Origin: Lasioglossum baleicum
Lineage: Eukaryota > Arthropoda > Insecta > Hymenoptera > Halictidae
Assembly: GCF_051020765.1 (NCBI RefSeq)
Contig: NW_027469565.1
Location: forward strand, 36,369 to 100,368
Reading direction: 5' to 3'
Length of the DNA: 64,000 bases
The translations under genes were made by a program, and so were the position numbers. The notes beneath the pieces are model-generated. The model was given only the letters and a program-made list of their open reading frames with translations, had not been told where the DNA came from and searched no databases. Positions 43,061 through 56,300 of this stretch are shown here, one piece after another (the stretch's first letter is position 1; each line of letters starts with the position of its first letter).

Positions 43061-46000
43061 GCGGGGTGGGTTCGCGGTCAGTAAGGTATTGTGTAAAAGG
43101 AATATCTTTATCCCAATAGATATTGTTCTCCGACGCTTTGACTCTCAACATTGATATTCCTGCCACCATTGAATGTACGAATTATCAATACTGTTCAGAG
43201 GATCTAATGCCGGTATACCTGGTTTTACTCGAACGATTTGACTCCATCTTCTAATTCATACATGAAATTATGCAGCACATCAGTAAAATGTATACCAGTT
43301 CGTTCCTCTGAACACGGCGTGATACTCTTGGTATAGGGGTTCAGTTTTTCGGACGGTAAGGCGTTCTGTAGGAAATTGAACCGTACACGAATATGGAATG
43401 TTATACAATGTCTACACGGCCTTCCTTAATATTCATCCCGAGAACGAAGGTACATATTGCCCATACTTTACAGCGAATTTACCCTCGGAAAGCCAGGCTT
43501 GACTCTTGAAATCGCGTGACAGGTGGAGCTGTTGACTTATTCCATCGACACTCAAAGAGTGTGGTAACATTCTCGAACGGTTTGACCATCGATTTTCTAA
43601 TACACTTGAAGTTAACGTGCCGACACGGAAATGAATACCAATTTCATTTTCTCAACACGAACTTATACTCTCGATGAAGCCGCAGAGTTTCGGGGGAAGG
43701 TAAGGCCTTCGGTAAATCGATTGACCTTATACCAATTCGAAACGCTCTCAATCGTATTGACGATCTACTGCAATATGCACATCGCGAATTAAGGTGTCTA
43801 ATCCCAAACCACGTCATCGGACTTACTTCCGGAATACCAGGTTTGACACTGCGAACCACAGGATAGGTGAAACTATTGACATAGCCATTCGTCTCACACG
43901 GAAGGTGGTATCGTCATCGAAATGTTTGACCCTCAGCCTTCCTACTACTATATGCAATTAACGAGTCCGTCTGCTAAAGTGTCAACTAATTTGGTTCCTT
44001 GAATACAATGCAAGACACTTGCTGCAGCGGGTTGGGCTCTCGGAAGGTGTGATATCCTGTACGAAATTAGACCATATACCAGTATGTACCGTTCTGCGAT
44101 GGTTCGGGTCAACATATTACTATTTATACCGTAAATTGAGTTGTATATTGCCAATACCGTACTACAGACTCCCTCCCAGAATACCTGGTTTGTCTCTCCG
44201 AATGACAGGATTCATCGAGCTATCTACATAGCGGTTCACCTCTCACAGAATATGTCAACGTTCTCGATCGGTGCGACTAACGATCCTCTAATTCGTACAT
44301 GAAATTGTGGTGCTCGTCAGCAAAATGTGTAATAGTTCGTACCTCTGAACACGGCGTTCTAATCCCGGTAGAAGTGGTTAGTTGTTCAGAGGTAACGGCA
44401 TTCTGTAAGAACATTGACCCTACAATTATAGATAATGTTCTACAACGGCTTGACAGCCTGCTTTAACATTCATAGCGTGCATTAGTGTGTCTACTGCCCA
44501 CACTGACCTGCGGATATGCTCCCGGAATAACTCGTTTGACTTTCGGTATCACAGGGCAGTTGAAGGTGTTGACATAGCTGTGACACTCTCAAAGGAGATG
44601 GATACGCTCTCGAACGGTTTGACTTTCGATTCTGCTACTCGTACTTGAAAATAAGGTATCCCTCTGCCAAAATATCTACTAATTTGTTTCGGTGAAAACT
44701 ATGCAAGCCGAGCGCTACAACTGGACGTGTACTCGGTAGGTGAGGACTTCGGTTAAAATTTTATCTCTATAGCAATAAGTAACGATCTACAACGGTTTGG
44801 ATCTGTAGATTAATATTCATACAGTGCATTAAAGTGTCTATCGCCAATACTGTCAGATGATTGACTCCCGGAATACCTGACTTGGCTGTCGGAATCATAG
44901 GATAGGAGAAGCTATCGAATGAGCCATTCCACTTCCAAAGAAGGTGGGAACAGTCTCGAACGATATGACACTCGGTCTTCTAACTCATACACGAAAATAA
45001 GGTGTGCTTCTGCAATAACGTTTTCTAATTTGCGACTGAGACCGGTAAGCACGACACTCGATACTGCATGATATGTTCTAGGAAGGTAATGTATTCGGCA
45101 AAAAGAAGGACTTTATACCAATTAGTAATGGTCACCAACAGTCGGACTCCCTACTTTGATATTCATAACCTGAATTAAGGTGTCCATTGCCTATACTGAA
45201 CAACGGATTCGCTCCCCGTACACCCAGTTCGAATTTTGCAATCACAGTATGGGTGAAGCTATTGACTTTGCCCATCGACTCGCTAAGGAGGTGGTATCGT
45301 TCTCTAACGATATTGACCCACGATCTTCTATACAATACATGAAAATATGGTGGCTGTCGCAAAGATTTAGAATAATTTGTTTCCATGTACAAGAAGTCAC
45401 ACTCTCAATGCAGCGGGTTAGTTTCTAGTATGGCAACGTCGTCGGAACATCGTTTGACTTTATACAGACTGGTAACGATCGCAAGTGGTTTCACGATCTA
45501 CTTTAATATTCAATCCGTCAATTAAGGTGTCTAGGGCCAATAATGATCAGCGGATTTACTATCGGAATACCTGTTTGGACTCTCGGAATCACAGGTATTG
45601 GTGAAACTATTGACTTACACCTTCGACTCTCAAACGGGATGGTAACGTTCTCGTACAGTTGGAACGACGATATTCTAATTGACACATGAAGTTAAGGTGC
45701 CCGTCACTGAAATGATTACTAATTTCTTACACTGATCACGGTGATATACTCTGGATATGGCGGGTTAGCTTCTCCGATGGTAGGGCTATCGGTAAAATGT
45801 TTGACTCTATACCAATAGGTACCGCTCTACAAATGTTTGACGCTCCGTGTTTCAATAATGAGCCTATAGCCATTATTGCACAGCGGATTTACTCCGAGTC
45901 TGGCTGGTGTGACTGTCGGATGTACAATATATGTGACGATATTGACTTAGCTCTTCGAATATCATAGAAGGTGGTAACGGTCTCGAACGGTTTGATCCTC

Positions 46001-46544
46001 GATCTTCTAATTCATGCATGAATTTACGGTGATCGTTTCTAAATTGTATACGAGTTCGTATGCCTGAAAGCGGTGTTATACTGCCGATACAGCAGGTCAA
46101 CTTTTCGGACGGTAAGGCATTCTGTAAGAAGTTTAATCCTACACGAATAAGTAATGTTCTACAACGGTTTGACGGCCTGCTTAAATATTCAAACTGCGAA
46201 TCGAGGTGTCTATTGCCAATACTCTTCAGGACATTTACTCCCGGAATATCTGGTTTGACTCTAGGAATCGCAGTGTATGTAAAGCTTCTTACTTAGGTGT
46301 TGGTCTCTCATAGAAGGTGTTAACGTTATCGAATGATTTAAATCTCGATCTTCTTATTCATACGTGAAGTCCTGGTACATGTCACGAAAATGTATACAAC
46401 TTGCATCCCGGATTACAAAATTATGCTCTGGATTCTTCGCGTGAGGCTTTCGGACGGTAAGGCAATTAGTACGAATTTTGACTGTATAGGAATGGGTAAC
46501 GATCTCAAATGGTTTGGCGCCCTATTTTAATTTACAAACCGTGA

Positions 46545-46816
46545 GGCTGGGGGTCTGTGGGACACTTACACCCTAAACACCCTGCGGTGGTCCGTCCTCC
46601 TCGCACAAAGGAGGGCCCGGGATGACAGGCAGCGCTTTCGCGAACCTAAGATAACGGTTCGACACCGCAACTTCGACAGCAAGGCGTCCCAGCCCAGTCC
46701 TCTTCTTTCTTCTGCTGGACCGTGGTCCCCCGACGGCCGGTATCTCAGCCGACCGCCAGCGTTCTCCTCCGATCGACGGAAAGGCGTGGGGCTGGGACTC
46801 GCATCGCGGCAGGAGG
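46545..46816. mobile_element. GC-rich insert 2, unclassified
   Basis: About 270 bp of GC-rich, non-satellite DNA in Sat1 half B. The left Sat1 copy runs through accgtga, ending at 46544. The right copy restarts at 46817 at an earlier point of the unit, so 38 bp of the unit (46507-46544 and 46817-46854) are present on both sides. The two 38-mers match at only 25 positions. That could be a very old target duplication, or simply two neighbouring-type monomers joined by exchange. A + frame reads RWSVLLAQRRARDDRQRFREP, and the - strand is open for 107 codons (46566-46889). Neither shows a domain I recognise. Confidence 0.4.
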
Positions 46817-47486
46817 AAACGGTTCGACGACCTGCTTTAAAATAATTTCTGTGATTTTGGTCGCGTGTTGCCAATAATGTACAATTCATTTTATCCCGGA
46901 ATATCTGGTGTGACTTTCGGAATCAAAGTATATGTGAAGCTATTGACTGAGCTGTGCGACGCAAAGAGATAGTAGAAACGTTTTCGAACGCATTGACTCT
47001 CGATGATGGTATTTATACACAAAAATGTAGATTCCGCCCGCTAAGTTGGCTGCAAATGTGTTTCGATGAGAAACAAGCGTGACACTCGCTACAGCGTGGT
47101 TGGTTATCGGATGGTAATTGTATTCGGTAAAAAGAATGACTTAATAGCATTTGGTGATGTTCGCCGAAGCTTTGACACCCTATTTCAATACTCATACAGT
47201 GAATTATGGCATCTATTGCCAATACTGTTCTGCGGATTCACTCCAAGAATACCTGGATTAGCGCGAGGAATCACAAGATATGTCAAGCTATTGATTTAGG
47301 CGTTCGACCCTCAAAGAGTGCGGTAATGTTCTCGATCTGTTTGACACTCGAAGTTCTTGTTCATACATGCAATTAAAGCGTCCGATACAAAAATTTATAC
47401 TAATTTGAATCTCTGAACTCGTAGTTATGCTATCGATACAGCGGTTAGGTTCGCGAAAACTAAATGCCCTCGGTGTAAGGTTTCAG

Positions 47487-48993
47487 TGTAAAATTTTATA
47501 CATACAGTAATATAATATCATGATATTTTCAGATATATTACAAAATTCTAACTTTTTATTTAAAAAAAACTTATTTCATTGTAAAAGTTCCTGTTGAATT
47601 AGTTGAGCTTACGTTTATTCCTGTATTTTGTTATACTTGTTGTCATTTTATAATATTGTCTGTATACGTACCAACCCAGACGGAATCGACCTACCAGACG
47701 ACTGTCGAGGTTTTGTTGTTGTATACGGCAAGTCGAAGCGTCACAACTGTATTGTTTCAGTTAATTCCTTAACCTTGGTTTTGTACCATATACATTCTGT
47801 CGCAGTTTTTTATTTATTTGTAAAGACTGTAACTTACTGTTATTATATTTTCGATCTTCTTCGCAATTTTGAATTGATATATAAAGAAATTGTATTTCTT
47901 AGTATAAGTACCTTTGAAATTAGTTTAGTGTGCGATTATGACATTATCTTGTTAAAAATATTGCTATTTTGTATGATTGTCTGTATATGTACCTACGCTG
48001 CCGGTGCGACACGGCTGGAGAGATCCTGAATTTGCGTTCGGTAGATCGGAGCGACAATAGGGCATGATCTACGTTAACTTCTTTAACCTTGATATGGCAC
48101 CGAATGCATCCTTTCGCTGTTTTCTAATTATCTGTACAAGCTGTAAATAACTATTACGATATAATAGTTTTTGTTTTCGAAATTTACGGCTTTTAGCTTT
48201 GCAGATTGTATTTTCTAGTTCAAATGTCTTCCGAATTAGTTGAACTTATGTGTATGACATTATTTTGTTAATGTTGTGTTTGTCTTAAAACGTAGTCTGC
48301 ATTCGTACCTACGCTTGTGCAAAGACACGACTGGAATGGCCTGTAGGAGCGTATGGTAGGTTGGAGCGACACTATTGTATGATATTCGTTAATTTCCATG
48401 ACCTTGATGTGGTACCGTATGCATTCGTTGGCAATTTCCCATTTATTTATCCACACCGCAATTTACTGTTTTCATAATACCGATTTCTTTCAGAATTTTG
48501 AATTTCTAGGCCACAAAATTGTATTTCTTAGTAAAATTGCCTCCGAATTAGTTGAATTTACTATTATGACAATATCTTATTAAGCTTGTCGTTATTTTAT
48601 ATGCTTGTCTGTAGCCGTACGTACGCTGTCGGAGCGACACTACCGGAATCTTCTTGTAGTTGCGAACGGTAGATCGGAGCGGCATTCTGTGTGGTCTTGT
48701 GTTGGCACTTGTAGTTGCGTTCGGTGCATCCAAGCCGCTCTGTTGTATGGTCATTTTAATATTTTCAACGTTAATATTGTTCCGTATGCGTTTTATCCCA
48801 GCCTTCCATTTATTAACACATACTGTAACTTACTGCCTTGATGTTTTCGATTTTTTTCGAAATTTCAATTTTTATTCAAAAAGAATTGTATTTCTTAGTA
48901 AAAGTGTTCTTGGAATTAGGTGAGTTTATGACAATATTTTGTCAAGCTTGTTGATATTTTATATGATTGTCTGTATTCTCACCTACGCCACCA
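47487..48993 (+). repeat. Sat2 satellite island (about 5 monomers)
   Basis: An AT-rich tandem repeat unrelated to Sat1. The landmark gtctgtat and its variants occur at 47658, 47979, 48295, 48607 and 48969, giving 321, 316, 312 and 362 bp. The last spacing is long because of a 55-bp internal duplication. Each unit has a conserved GC-richer core (cctacgctgccggagcgacac, then gttcggtagatcggagcg) and a T-rich remainder (tttatacatactgtaattta, ttgtatttcttagtaaaag). Sat1 lies on both sides but in opposite orientation (+ left, - right). The 133-codon frame at 47628-48029 spans more than one monomer. Confidence 0.92.
48653..48762 (+). repeat. 55-bp tandem duplication inside a Sat2 monomer
   Basis: The core cttgtagttgcg plus the following cggt-gatc-like stretch and tgtatggtc-like end appears twice in a row, starting at 48653 and 48708. 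The two copies have diverged by several bases. This lengthens the monomer to 362 bp. Confidence 0.75.
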
Positions 48994-51680
48994 ACGCCAA
49001 TACTTTCACCTATGTGGTTGAGGACAACCAGATATAACGCGAGAGAACCGGCTGAACTGCATTGGCAATAAGCACCATAATTCACGGTATGAATGATAAA
49101 GTGGTGCGTCAAACCGTTTGAGAACGTTACCAATTGGTAAAACGACATACTCCTTGCCCGATACGTTACCCTCCGTAGAACTAACCTGCTGTATCGACGG
49201 CATTACATCGTATTCAGTGGGATGAATTAGCATTCGTTTTAGCGACGGACACATTAACTTGATGTATGAATTAGAAAATCGAGTGCCAAATAGTGTAAGA
49301 ACGTTACCACCTTATTGGAGAGTCAATAGCTTCACCTAAACTTGTGATTCCGAGAGTCAAGCCTGGCATTCCAGGAGTAAATCCGTTGAACAGTATTGGC
49401 AATAGACACCACAGTTCACGGTATAAATATTATCATACACCGTGAATCCGTCGTAGAACGTTACTTATTGGCATTGTGTCGAACATTTTATCGTAAGTCT
49501 TACTGTATGAGAACTTAACACGCTGTATCAGGATTATAAATTCGCGTTCAGGGAAACAAACTAGTATTCCATTCTGTGACAGGCACCTTAATTTCAGGTT
49601 TGAATAGGAAGGTCGAGGGTCCAACCGTTGGAGAATGATGTCATCTTTCTTAAGAATCGCACAACTAAGTCAATAGCTTCACCTATCCTTCGATACCGGG
49701 AGTCATACCAGGTATTCGGAAATTATATCCGTTGAACAGTATTGGCAATAGACACCTTAATTCACGGCATGATTATAAAGGTTGAGAGACTAAGCGTCGG
49801 AGAACATTACTAATTGTTACAAAGTCATTCCTTTTACCGAATACCTTGCCTACAGATGACCTAACCTGCTGCAGGAAGTGTCTCGCTTAGTAGTCACGCA
49901 TACAAATTAGTAAACCTTTTAGCAGATGGACACCATAGTTACATGTAAGGGTAGAAAAGCTGAGGGTAAAACAGTCCGGGAGCGTTTCCACAATAGTTGA
50001 GACTCGATCGCCTTAGTTAATAGACGCACTTATCCTATGACTCCGGCAGCGATACTAGGTAGTCCAAGCGTAAGTCCGCAGATAAGTTTTGGCATTAGAC
50101 ACCGTAATTCATGGTTTTTATGTTAAAGTAGAGTGTCCCTCCATTTTAAAACGTTACCAATGGGTATGCAGTCACACGTCATACTGAAGTCCTTAACTCC
50201 CGAAAGTCTGATCCACTGTATAGAGATTATAACATCGTGTTCCGAGGAACATGCTACTATACTTTACTGAGAGGGGCACCGTAATATAATTTACGAATTA
50301 GAAGATGGAGCGTCAAGCCGTTCGAGAACGATGTCACCTTCCTCGAGAACCGTACGTCTAAGTCGATAGATCCACCTATCCTGCGATTCCGGGAGTCAAT
50401 CCAGTTATTCCGGCAGTAAATCCGCGTTACAGAATGGCAATAGACACCCTATTTCACGTTATAGATATTAAAGTACGGAGTCAAATCGTTATACAACTGT
50501 ACCATGTGATGTAGGGTCGAACTTTTCACCGAAGGCCGTTCCTTTCGGGAAACGAGCCCGCTGAGTCAAGAGCCCATTCCTTTGGGATCGAACGTCTATG
50601 TCCATAGCATTAACTATCCTGTAATTCGGATACTCAAATCAGGTATTCCGAGAGTAAATCCGCTGTACAGTATTGGATTTAGACATCCAATCACGCGGAA
50701 TAAATATTAAAGTGCAGAGTCAATCCGTTGTCGAGCATTACTGATTGGTATAACGTCATACTCTGTTACCGAAGACCTTACCCTCCGAGTACAAAACCTG
50801 CCGTATCGACAGTATAGCATCAGATTCAGAGATAGAAATAGCTATATATTTTAGAGAGGTGTACATTAATTTCATGTATGTATTACAAGATCCAGGATCA
50901 AACCTTTAGAGAACGTTACCATCCCCTTTGATAGACGAACCGCTAAGTCAATAGCCTTATGTATCCTGCGACTCCGAGAGCCAAATCAGGTACTCCGGGA
51001 GTAATTGCGCTGAACCGCTTTGACACTATGCATATTAATTCAACGAATGAATATTGAAGCAAATCGCCAAACCGTTGTAGAACGTTACCAATTGCTATAT
51101 AGTCATACGTTTTACTGAAAGGCTTACCGTGCGAGGAGCTGACCCGCCGTATCGAGAGTATACCTACGTGTTTAGAGATACACATTAGTATACATTTAAG
51201 AGACAATCACAATGAATTTGGGCTTGAATTGTCAGATCGAACGTCAAACCGTTCAAGACCGTTTCCACCTTCTATGATATTCGAGAAGTTAAGACAGTGG
51301 CTTCACCTATTCTGCGATGCCGACAGTGAGTCCCGATGATCCATGAGCATATGCGCAGTACAGTGTTGGTGATCGTCACCTTAATTCACAGTTTGAATAT
51401 TAGCTGAGAACGTAAGACCGGTTGAGAACGTTAGAAATTGGTATAAAGGCAATCTTTTTACTGAATGTCATACCGTCTGTGAAAATATCCCACTGTATCG
51501 AGTGCAACTTCATTTTCGGAGAAGCAAATTAGTACTTATTTTAGTTTCGGGCACCTTAACGTCATACATGAGTTAAAATATTGAGGGACAACCCATTCGA
51601 GAACGTTACCAGCCACTTTGCGTGTCGAAATTCGGAGTCAAAAGCTTCACCTTCCTAGTGATTTGGAGAGTCAAACCAGG
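48994..51680 (-). repeat. Sat1 satellite array, block 14 (about 8 monomers, inverted)
   Basis: Starts at the Sat2 edge with a damaged copy of tagcttcacctatcctg. Mostly A-type; the monomer at 49860-49990 is reversed B-type (gctgcaggaagtgtctcgc). A monomer near 50560-50580 lacks most of a half (ccgctgagtcaagagcccattcc). The block ends at tcaaaccagg (51680), where + half-A/B sequence atcacaataga starts. Confidence 0.91.
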
Positions 51681-53200
51681 ATCACAATAGAGGAACGTTC
51701 TACAACGTGTCAAGTCAGTACTCTAATGTTCATATCGGGAATTAGTGTGTCCATCGCAAAAACCGATCAGCGGATTCACTCCACGAATACCTGGCTTAGC
51801 ACTTGGAATCCCAGCACGGGTGTCGCTGTTGACTTCGCCGCTCCATTCTCAAAGAAGTTGGTGGAATCGTTCTCGAACGACTTGACCCTCTATATTCTAA
51901 TTCATACTTGAAATTATGATGCCCATTACCAAAATGTATACAAATATCTTTCTTTTAGCACGAAGTTATACTCTCGATACAGCTGGCTATGCTTCTCGGA
52001 AATTAAGGCTGTCGGTAAAAAGCTTGCCTTTATACATATTGTTAACGTTATGCATGATACGACTCTGACCTTTAATATTCATCCCGTGTATTAAGGTGCG
52101 TCTTGCCAATACCGTTCAGTGGATTTACTCCCGGTTTGTGTCTCGATGTCTTAGGATGCGTTGAACTATTGGCTTACCTGTGCGGTTTTCAAGGAAGGTG
52201 GTATCGTTATAGAACGGATGGACCCTCGTTCTGCATATTCATACATAATATTAAGGTGTCCTATCTGCTACACTCTCCACTTATTTGTTTTGGTGAACAT
52301 TAAGTTAGTCCCTCGCTACAGCGGCTTACATTATGGGAAGGCAGGGTATTCGGCAAAAAGTTTGACTCCATTGCAAGTTGTAACGTTATACATCGGCTTG
52401 AATCACAACGTTAATATCCATACCGAGAAATGGGGTGTCCATTGCCAATACTGACCAGCGGATATACTCTCGGAATACCGTGTTTGAGTTTCGGAATCAC
52501 AGAGCAGGTGTAGCTATTGACTTAGCCGTTCGATTCTCAAAGATGGTGGTAACGATCTCCGACGGTTTGACATTCGGTTTTGTTATTCGTGCATGAAAAT
52601 ACGGTGACCGTCTGCTAAAACGTCCACTAATTTGTTTCCGTCAGCAACGAGTAAGACACTCTAAACAGCGGGTTAATATTCTGAGCAGGTGAAGTATTTG
52701 GTAAAAAGGATGACTTCATACGAATTGGTTATGACATCCGGCGATTTGTCGCTTTATTTTAATATCCAAACCGTGAATTAAGGATTCTATTGCCAAAACT
52801 GTTAAGCGGATGTACTACCGGAATAATTGCTTTGGCCCTCGGAATCATAGGAGAGGTGCTGTTCTTCACATAGGCGGTCGTTTCCCAAAAAAGGTAACTA
52901 CATTGTCGAACGGTTTGACTCTGGATCTTCTTATTCGCACAAGAAAATATGGTGCCCCTCGCTAAAATGAATACTAATTTCTTTCTCTGACACCGAAGTC
53001 ATACTCCTGATACAGGGGGTTAACATCTGGGATGGGTGAGGCCTTCGGTCAAGATGGTGTCATCATACCAATGTGTATCGTTCTACAACGATTTGACACC
53101 TACTTTAATATGCATACAGTGAATTAAGGAGTCTTTTGCCAATACATTTCAGCTCATTTACACCCGGAACACCGGGTTTGTATTTCGGCATCACAGGAAT
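51681..53200 (+). repeat. Sat1 satellite array, block 15 (about 4 monomers, + orientation)
   Basis: A short + run. The monomer at 52715-52850 has distinctive variants (ggttatgacatccg, then ataattgctttg) that recur at about 53350-53490, just beyond the small inversion. Confidence 0.9.
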
Positions 53201-53338
53201 CCCGGGAAGCTCACTCGCCGGGTCGGGAGTATTGCTACGTGTTTAGGGAATCACATTAGTATACAATTTATGGACGTCACCTTAATTTCATGCATGAATT
53301 AGAAGGTCGAGAGTCTAACTTTTCGAGAACGCTACCAC
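53201..53338 (-). repeat. Inverted sub-monomer Sat1 fragment (about 138 bp)
   Basis: A fragment shorter than one half-unit, covering gggaagctcactcgcc to gagaacgctaccac in reverse orientation, inside a + array. The + sequence before it stops at ggcatcacagga, and after it restarts out of phase near ttattagaattgg. Confidence 0.85.
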
Positions 53339-56300
53339 AGCGTGTGGACGTTATTAGAATTGGTTATGACATCCGACGGTTTGTCGCGTTACAATAATAT
53401 TCAAACTGTCAATATACGCGTCTACTTCCAATACTCTTCAGCGGATTTACGGCCGGTATAATTGCTTTGTCTCTCGGAATGGTAGGACAGGTGAAGCTAT
53501 TAACTCAGACGTTCGATTCTGAAAGAAGGTGGTACCGTTCTCGAACGGTGTGACCCTCGATATTCTAGTTCGTACATGAAATTAAGGTACTCGTCACTAA
53601 AATGTATACTAGTTCATACCTCTGAACACGGTGTTACACTCTCGATACGGGGGGTCAGTTTTTCGAACGGTAAGGCGATCGGTGATTCGATTGACATTAT
53701 AGCGATTGATAACGTTCTCGCCAGGTGTGACGATATACTTTAATATTCACTACGCGAATAAGATATCTGTTGATAATCATCTTCCCCGGATTTACTCCAG
53801 GAAAACCTGGTATGACTCTCGGAAACACACACCAGGACATGTGAAGCTATTGACATAGCTGTTCGAATATCATAGAAGGTGGATACGGTCACCATCTGTT
53901 TTACACTCGACCTTCTAATTCATGCATGAAAATTTTGATGCCGTGTATAAAACGAATACGAATGTGTTCCTTGAAACAGGAAGTTATACTCCCGATGAAG
54001 CGGGCGAGGAAAGCGGAAGGTGCAGCCTTCGGTAAAACGTTTGACTTTATAGCAATTAGTAACGATATCACAAGGTGTAACGCTATTTTGTTACATTTAC
54101 TAAGCGAATTAATGTATCTATTGCCAATACTCACCAGCGGATTTACCCTCGGATTACCTGGTTTGACTCTCGGAAACACAGGATAGGTTGAGCTATTGAC
54201 TTAGTCGTTCGTCTCTGGCAGAAGGTGGAAAATTTCTCGAACGTTTTGTCCTCCGATTACTCTATTGAAACATGAATATATGGTGTCCGCCTGATAATAT
54301 GGCTACTAATTTGTTTCCGTGTGCACTAAGCATGACACTCGCTACTGTGGTTTAGGTTCATGGAGGGGAATATCTTCGATGGCGCGTTTGACTTTATTCC
54401 ATCCTGTAACATTCTCAAACTGTTTCATGTATTACCTTGGTGCACAAACCGTGAATTGGGGTGTATATTGCCAAAAATGATCAGGGCATTTCCTCCCTGA
54501 ATACCTGGATTGACTGTCGAATCACAAGGGTAGGTAAAGCTATTGACACAGCAATTCTATTCTTCCAGAAGGTGTTAACGATCTCGATTGGTTGAACACG
54601 CGATCTTCTAATTCATACATGAAATTATGGTTACAGTCACTAAAATGCATACTACTTTCCTTGTGTATGCCGGAAGTTATGCTCGCTATACAGGGAGTTA
54701 GATTCATGAACGGTAAGGCCTTCGGTAGGAAGATTGACCATATAACAATACGTATCGCTCTACATCAGTTTGACTGTAAATCTTAATATTTATTGCCAGA
54801 AATAGGATGTCCAATGCCAATGACGTACGCTGATTAACTCTAGGAATACCTTGTTTGGCGCTAGGAGTCACAGGTTGGGTGAAGCTATTGACATAGCCGT
54901 TCGATTTCCAAAGAAGATGCAAACGTTCTCGAACGGATTGACCCACGATCTTTGATTTCACACCTGAAATTAAGGTGCCCCTCACTTAAATGTAAAATAA
55001 CTTCTTTCTCTGGAGATGAAGTTATACTTTCGATGCAGCGGGTGAGATTCGCTGTAGTTAAGGCCTTGGGCAAAATGTTTCCTCCATTCGAATAGGTAAC
55101 GATCTAGTACGATTTGACTCCGTACGACAGTACTGATACCGTGAATTAAGGTCTATTGTCAATGAACTTCACTGTATCTACTCTAGGTGTCCCTGGCTAG
55201 ATTCTCGGACTCTCAGGAAAGGTGAAGCTATTGACTTAACCGTTCGACTCTGAAATAATTCAACGACATTCAACGTTCCCGAACAGTTCGACATTTGATC
55301 TTCTAATTCATACATGAAATTACAGTGCCCGTCAGTAGAATGTCTACCAATTTGTGTCCCTGGACACGAGGTTACACATACGATACTGCGGCATATGTTC
55401 CCGGAAGGTAAGGTATGCGGTAAAGCATATGACGTTAAACAAACTGGTAACGTTCTCAAACGGTTTGACTCCCTACAGATAATATTCATACTGCATTATA
55501 ATGTTTCGCATGCCAACACTGTCCAGCGGATTTTCTCCTGAATAGCAGGCTTGACTCTCGGAATCGCAACCATTGATGAAGCTATTGTCTAAACCGTTCG
55601 ACGCTCAAAGAAGATGTAATGGTCTCTGACGGTTTCACGTTGGGCCTTATAATTCCTACATATGTTACGGTGCACGCCAATAGGTTGCATACTAGTTTGT
55701 ATCTCTGATCACGCAGTAATACTCTCGATACAGCCGCTACGTTTCTCGGAGGGTATGGTCTTCGGAAGGACGTTTTAGATTATACCAATAGGTAACGTTC
55801 GACAACGGCTAGACTCTGTACCTTAGTATTCAAATCGTGAATTAAGGTGTCCATGGCCAACAGTGTACTGGGGAATGACTCCCGGCGTACCTCGGTTTGA
55901 CTATTGCAATAACTGAACAGGAGAAGCTATTGACTTGGGCGCTCGACTCTGAAATTAGGTGTGACCGCTCTCTAACTGCTTCACGCTCGTCGTTCTAATT
56001 CATACATGAAAATTATGTGCCCATCACTTACATATATACTAGTATGTTTCGCTGAACACAATATTATAGTATCCATTTGGCGGGTTGGATGCTGGGAGGG
56101 TAAGGGCATCGGAAAAAAGTTTGAATTTATACCAATCGGTAAGGTTCATAAACGGTTGCACGCTCTACATTAATATTCAAACCATGAAATATGGTGCGTA
56201 TTTCCAATAATGTTCAGCGGATTTTACTTCAGGAATACGTGGTTTGACTCCCTTAATCTCAGGATGCGTGTAGCTACTGACTCAGCCGCCCGACTCCCAA

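Larger units (their letters stand above)
40291..47486 (+). repeat. Sat1 satellite array, block 13 (about 19 monomers, + orientation, two GC-rich inserts)
   Basis: A + run interrupted at about 42571-43060 and 46545-46816 by GC-rich sequence that is not Sat1. Many monomers belong to a variant group with ctgtaagaa, cacgaatatg-like and ggcctgctttaa (near 43370, 44410, 46120; also near 290 at the left end of the window). A monomer after the first insert is shortened around 43230, where ctggttttactc jumps to gaacgatttgac. Sat1 stops in half A at about 47486, where Sat2 begins. Confidence 0.91.

Noticed and set aside
42561..43070. Helitron as the identity of insert 1 (hairpin near its right end at 43050-43064)
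   Set aside because: No CTRR end follows the hairpin and no clear 5' TC border or A/T target is present; several similar small stems occur in this GC-rich piece.
46566..46889. A 107-codon minus-strand frame in GC-rich insert 2
   Set aside because: Long frames are expected in GC-rich DNA, it runs into satellite sequence at its start, and the protein is Arg/Ser-rich without a recognisable motif.
47628..48029. A 133-codon frame with hydrophobic segments that could look like a membrane protein
   Set aside because: It spans more than one Sat2 monomer and is interrupted in the other monomers; hydrophobicity follows from the T-rich composition.
48660..48690. The agatcgga-gc-like core of Sat2 as sequencing-adapter contamination
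   Set aside because: The motif recurs in diverged form in most Sat2 monomers at the same unit position and the adapter sequence does not continue.
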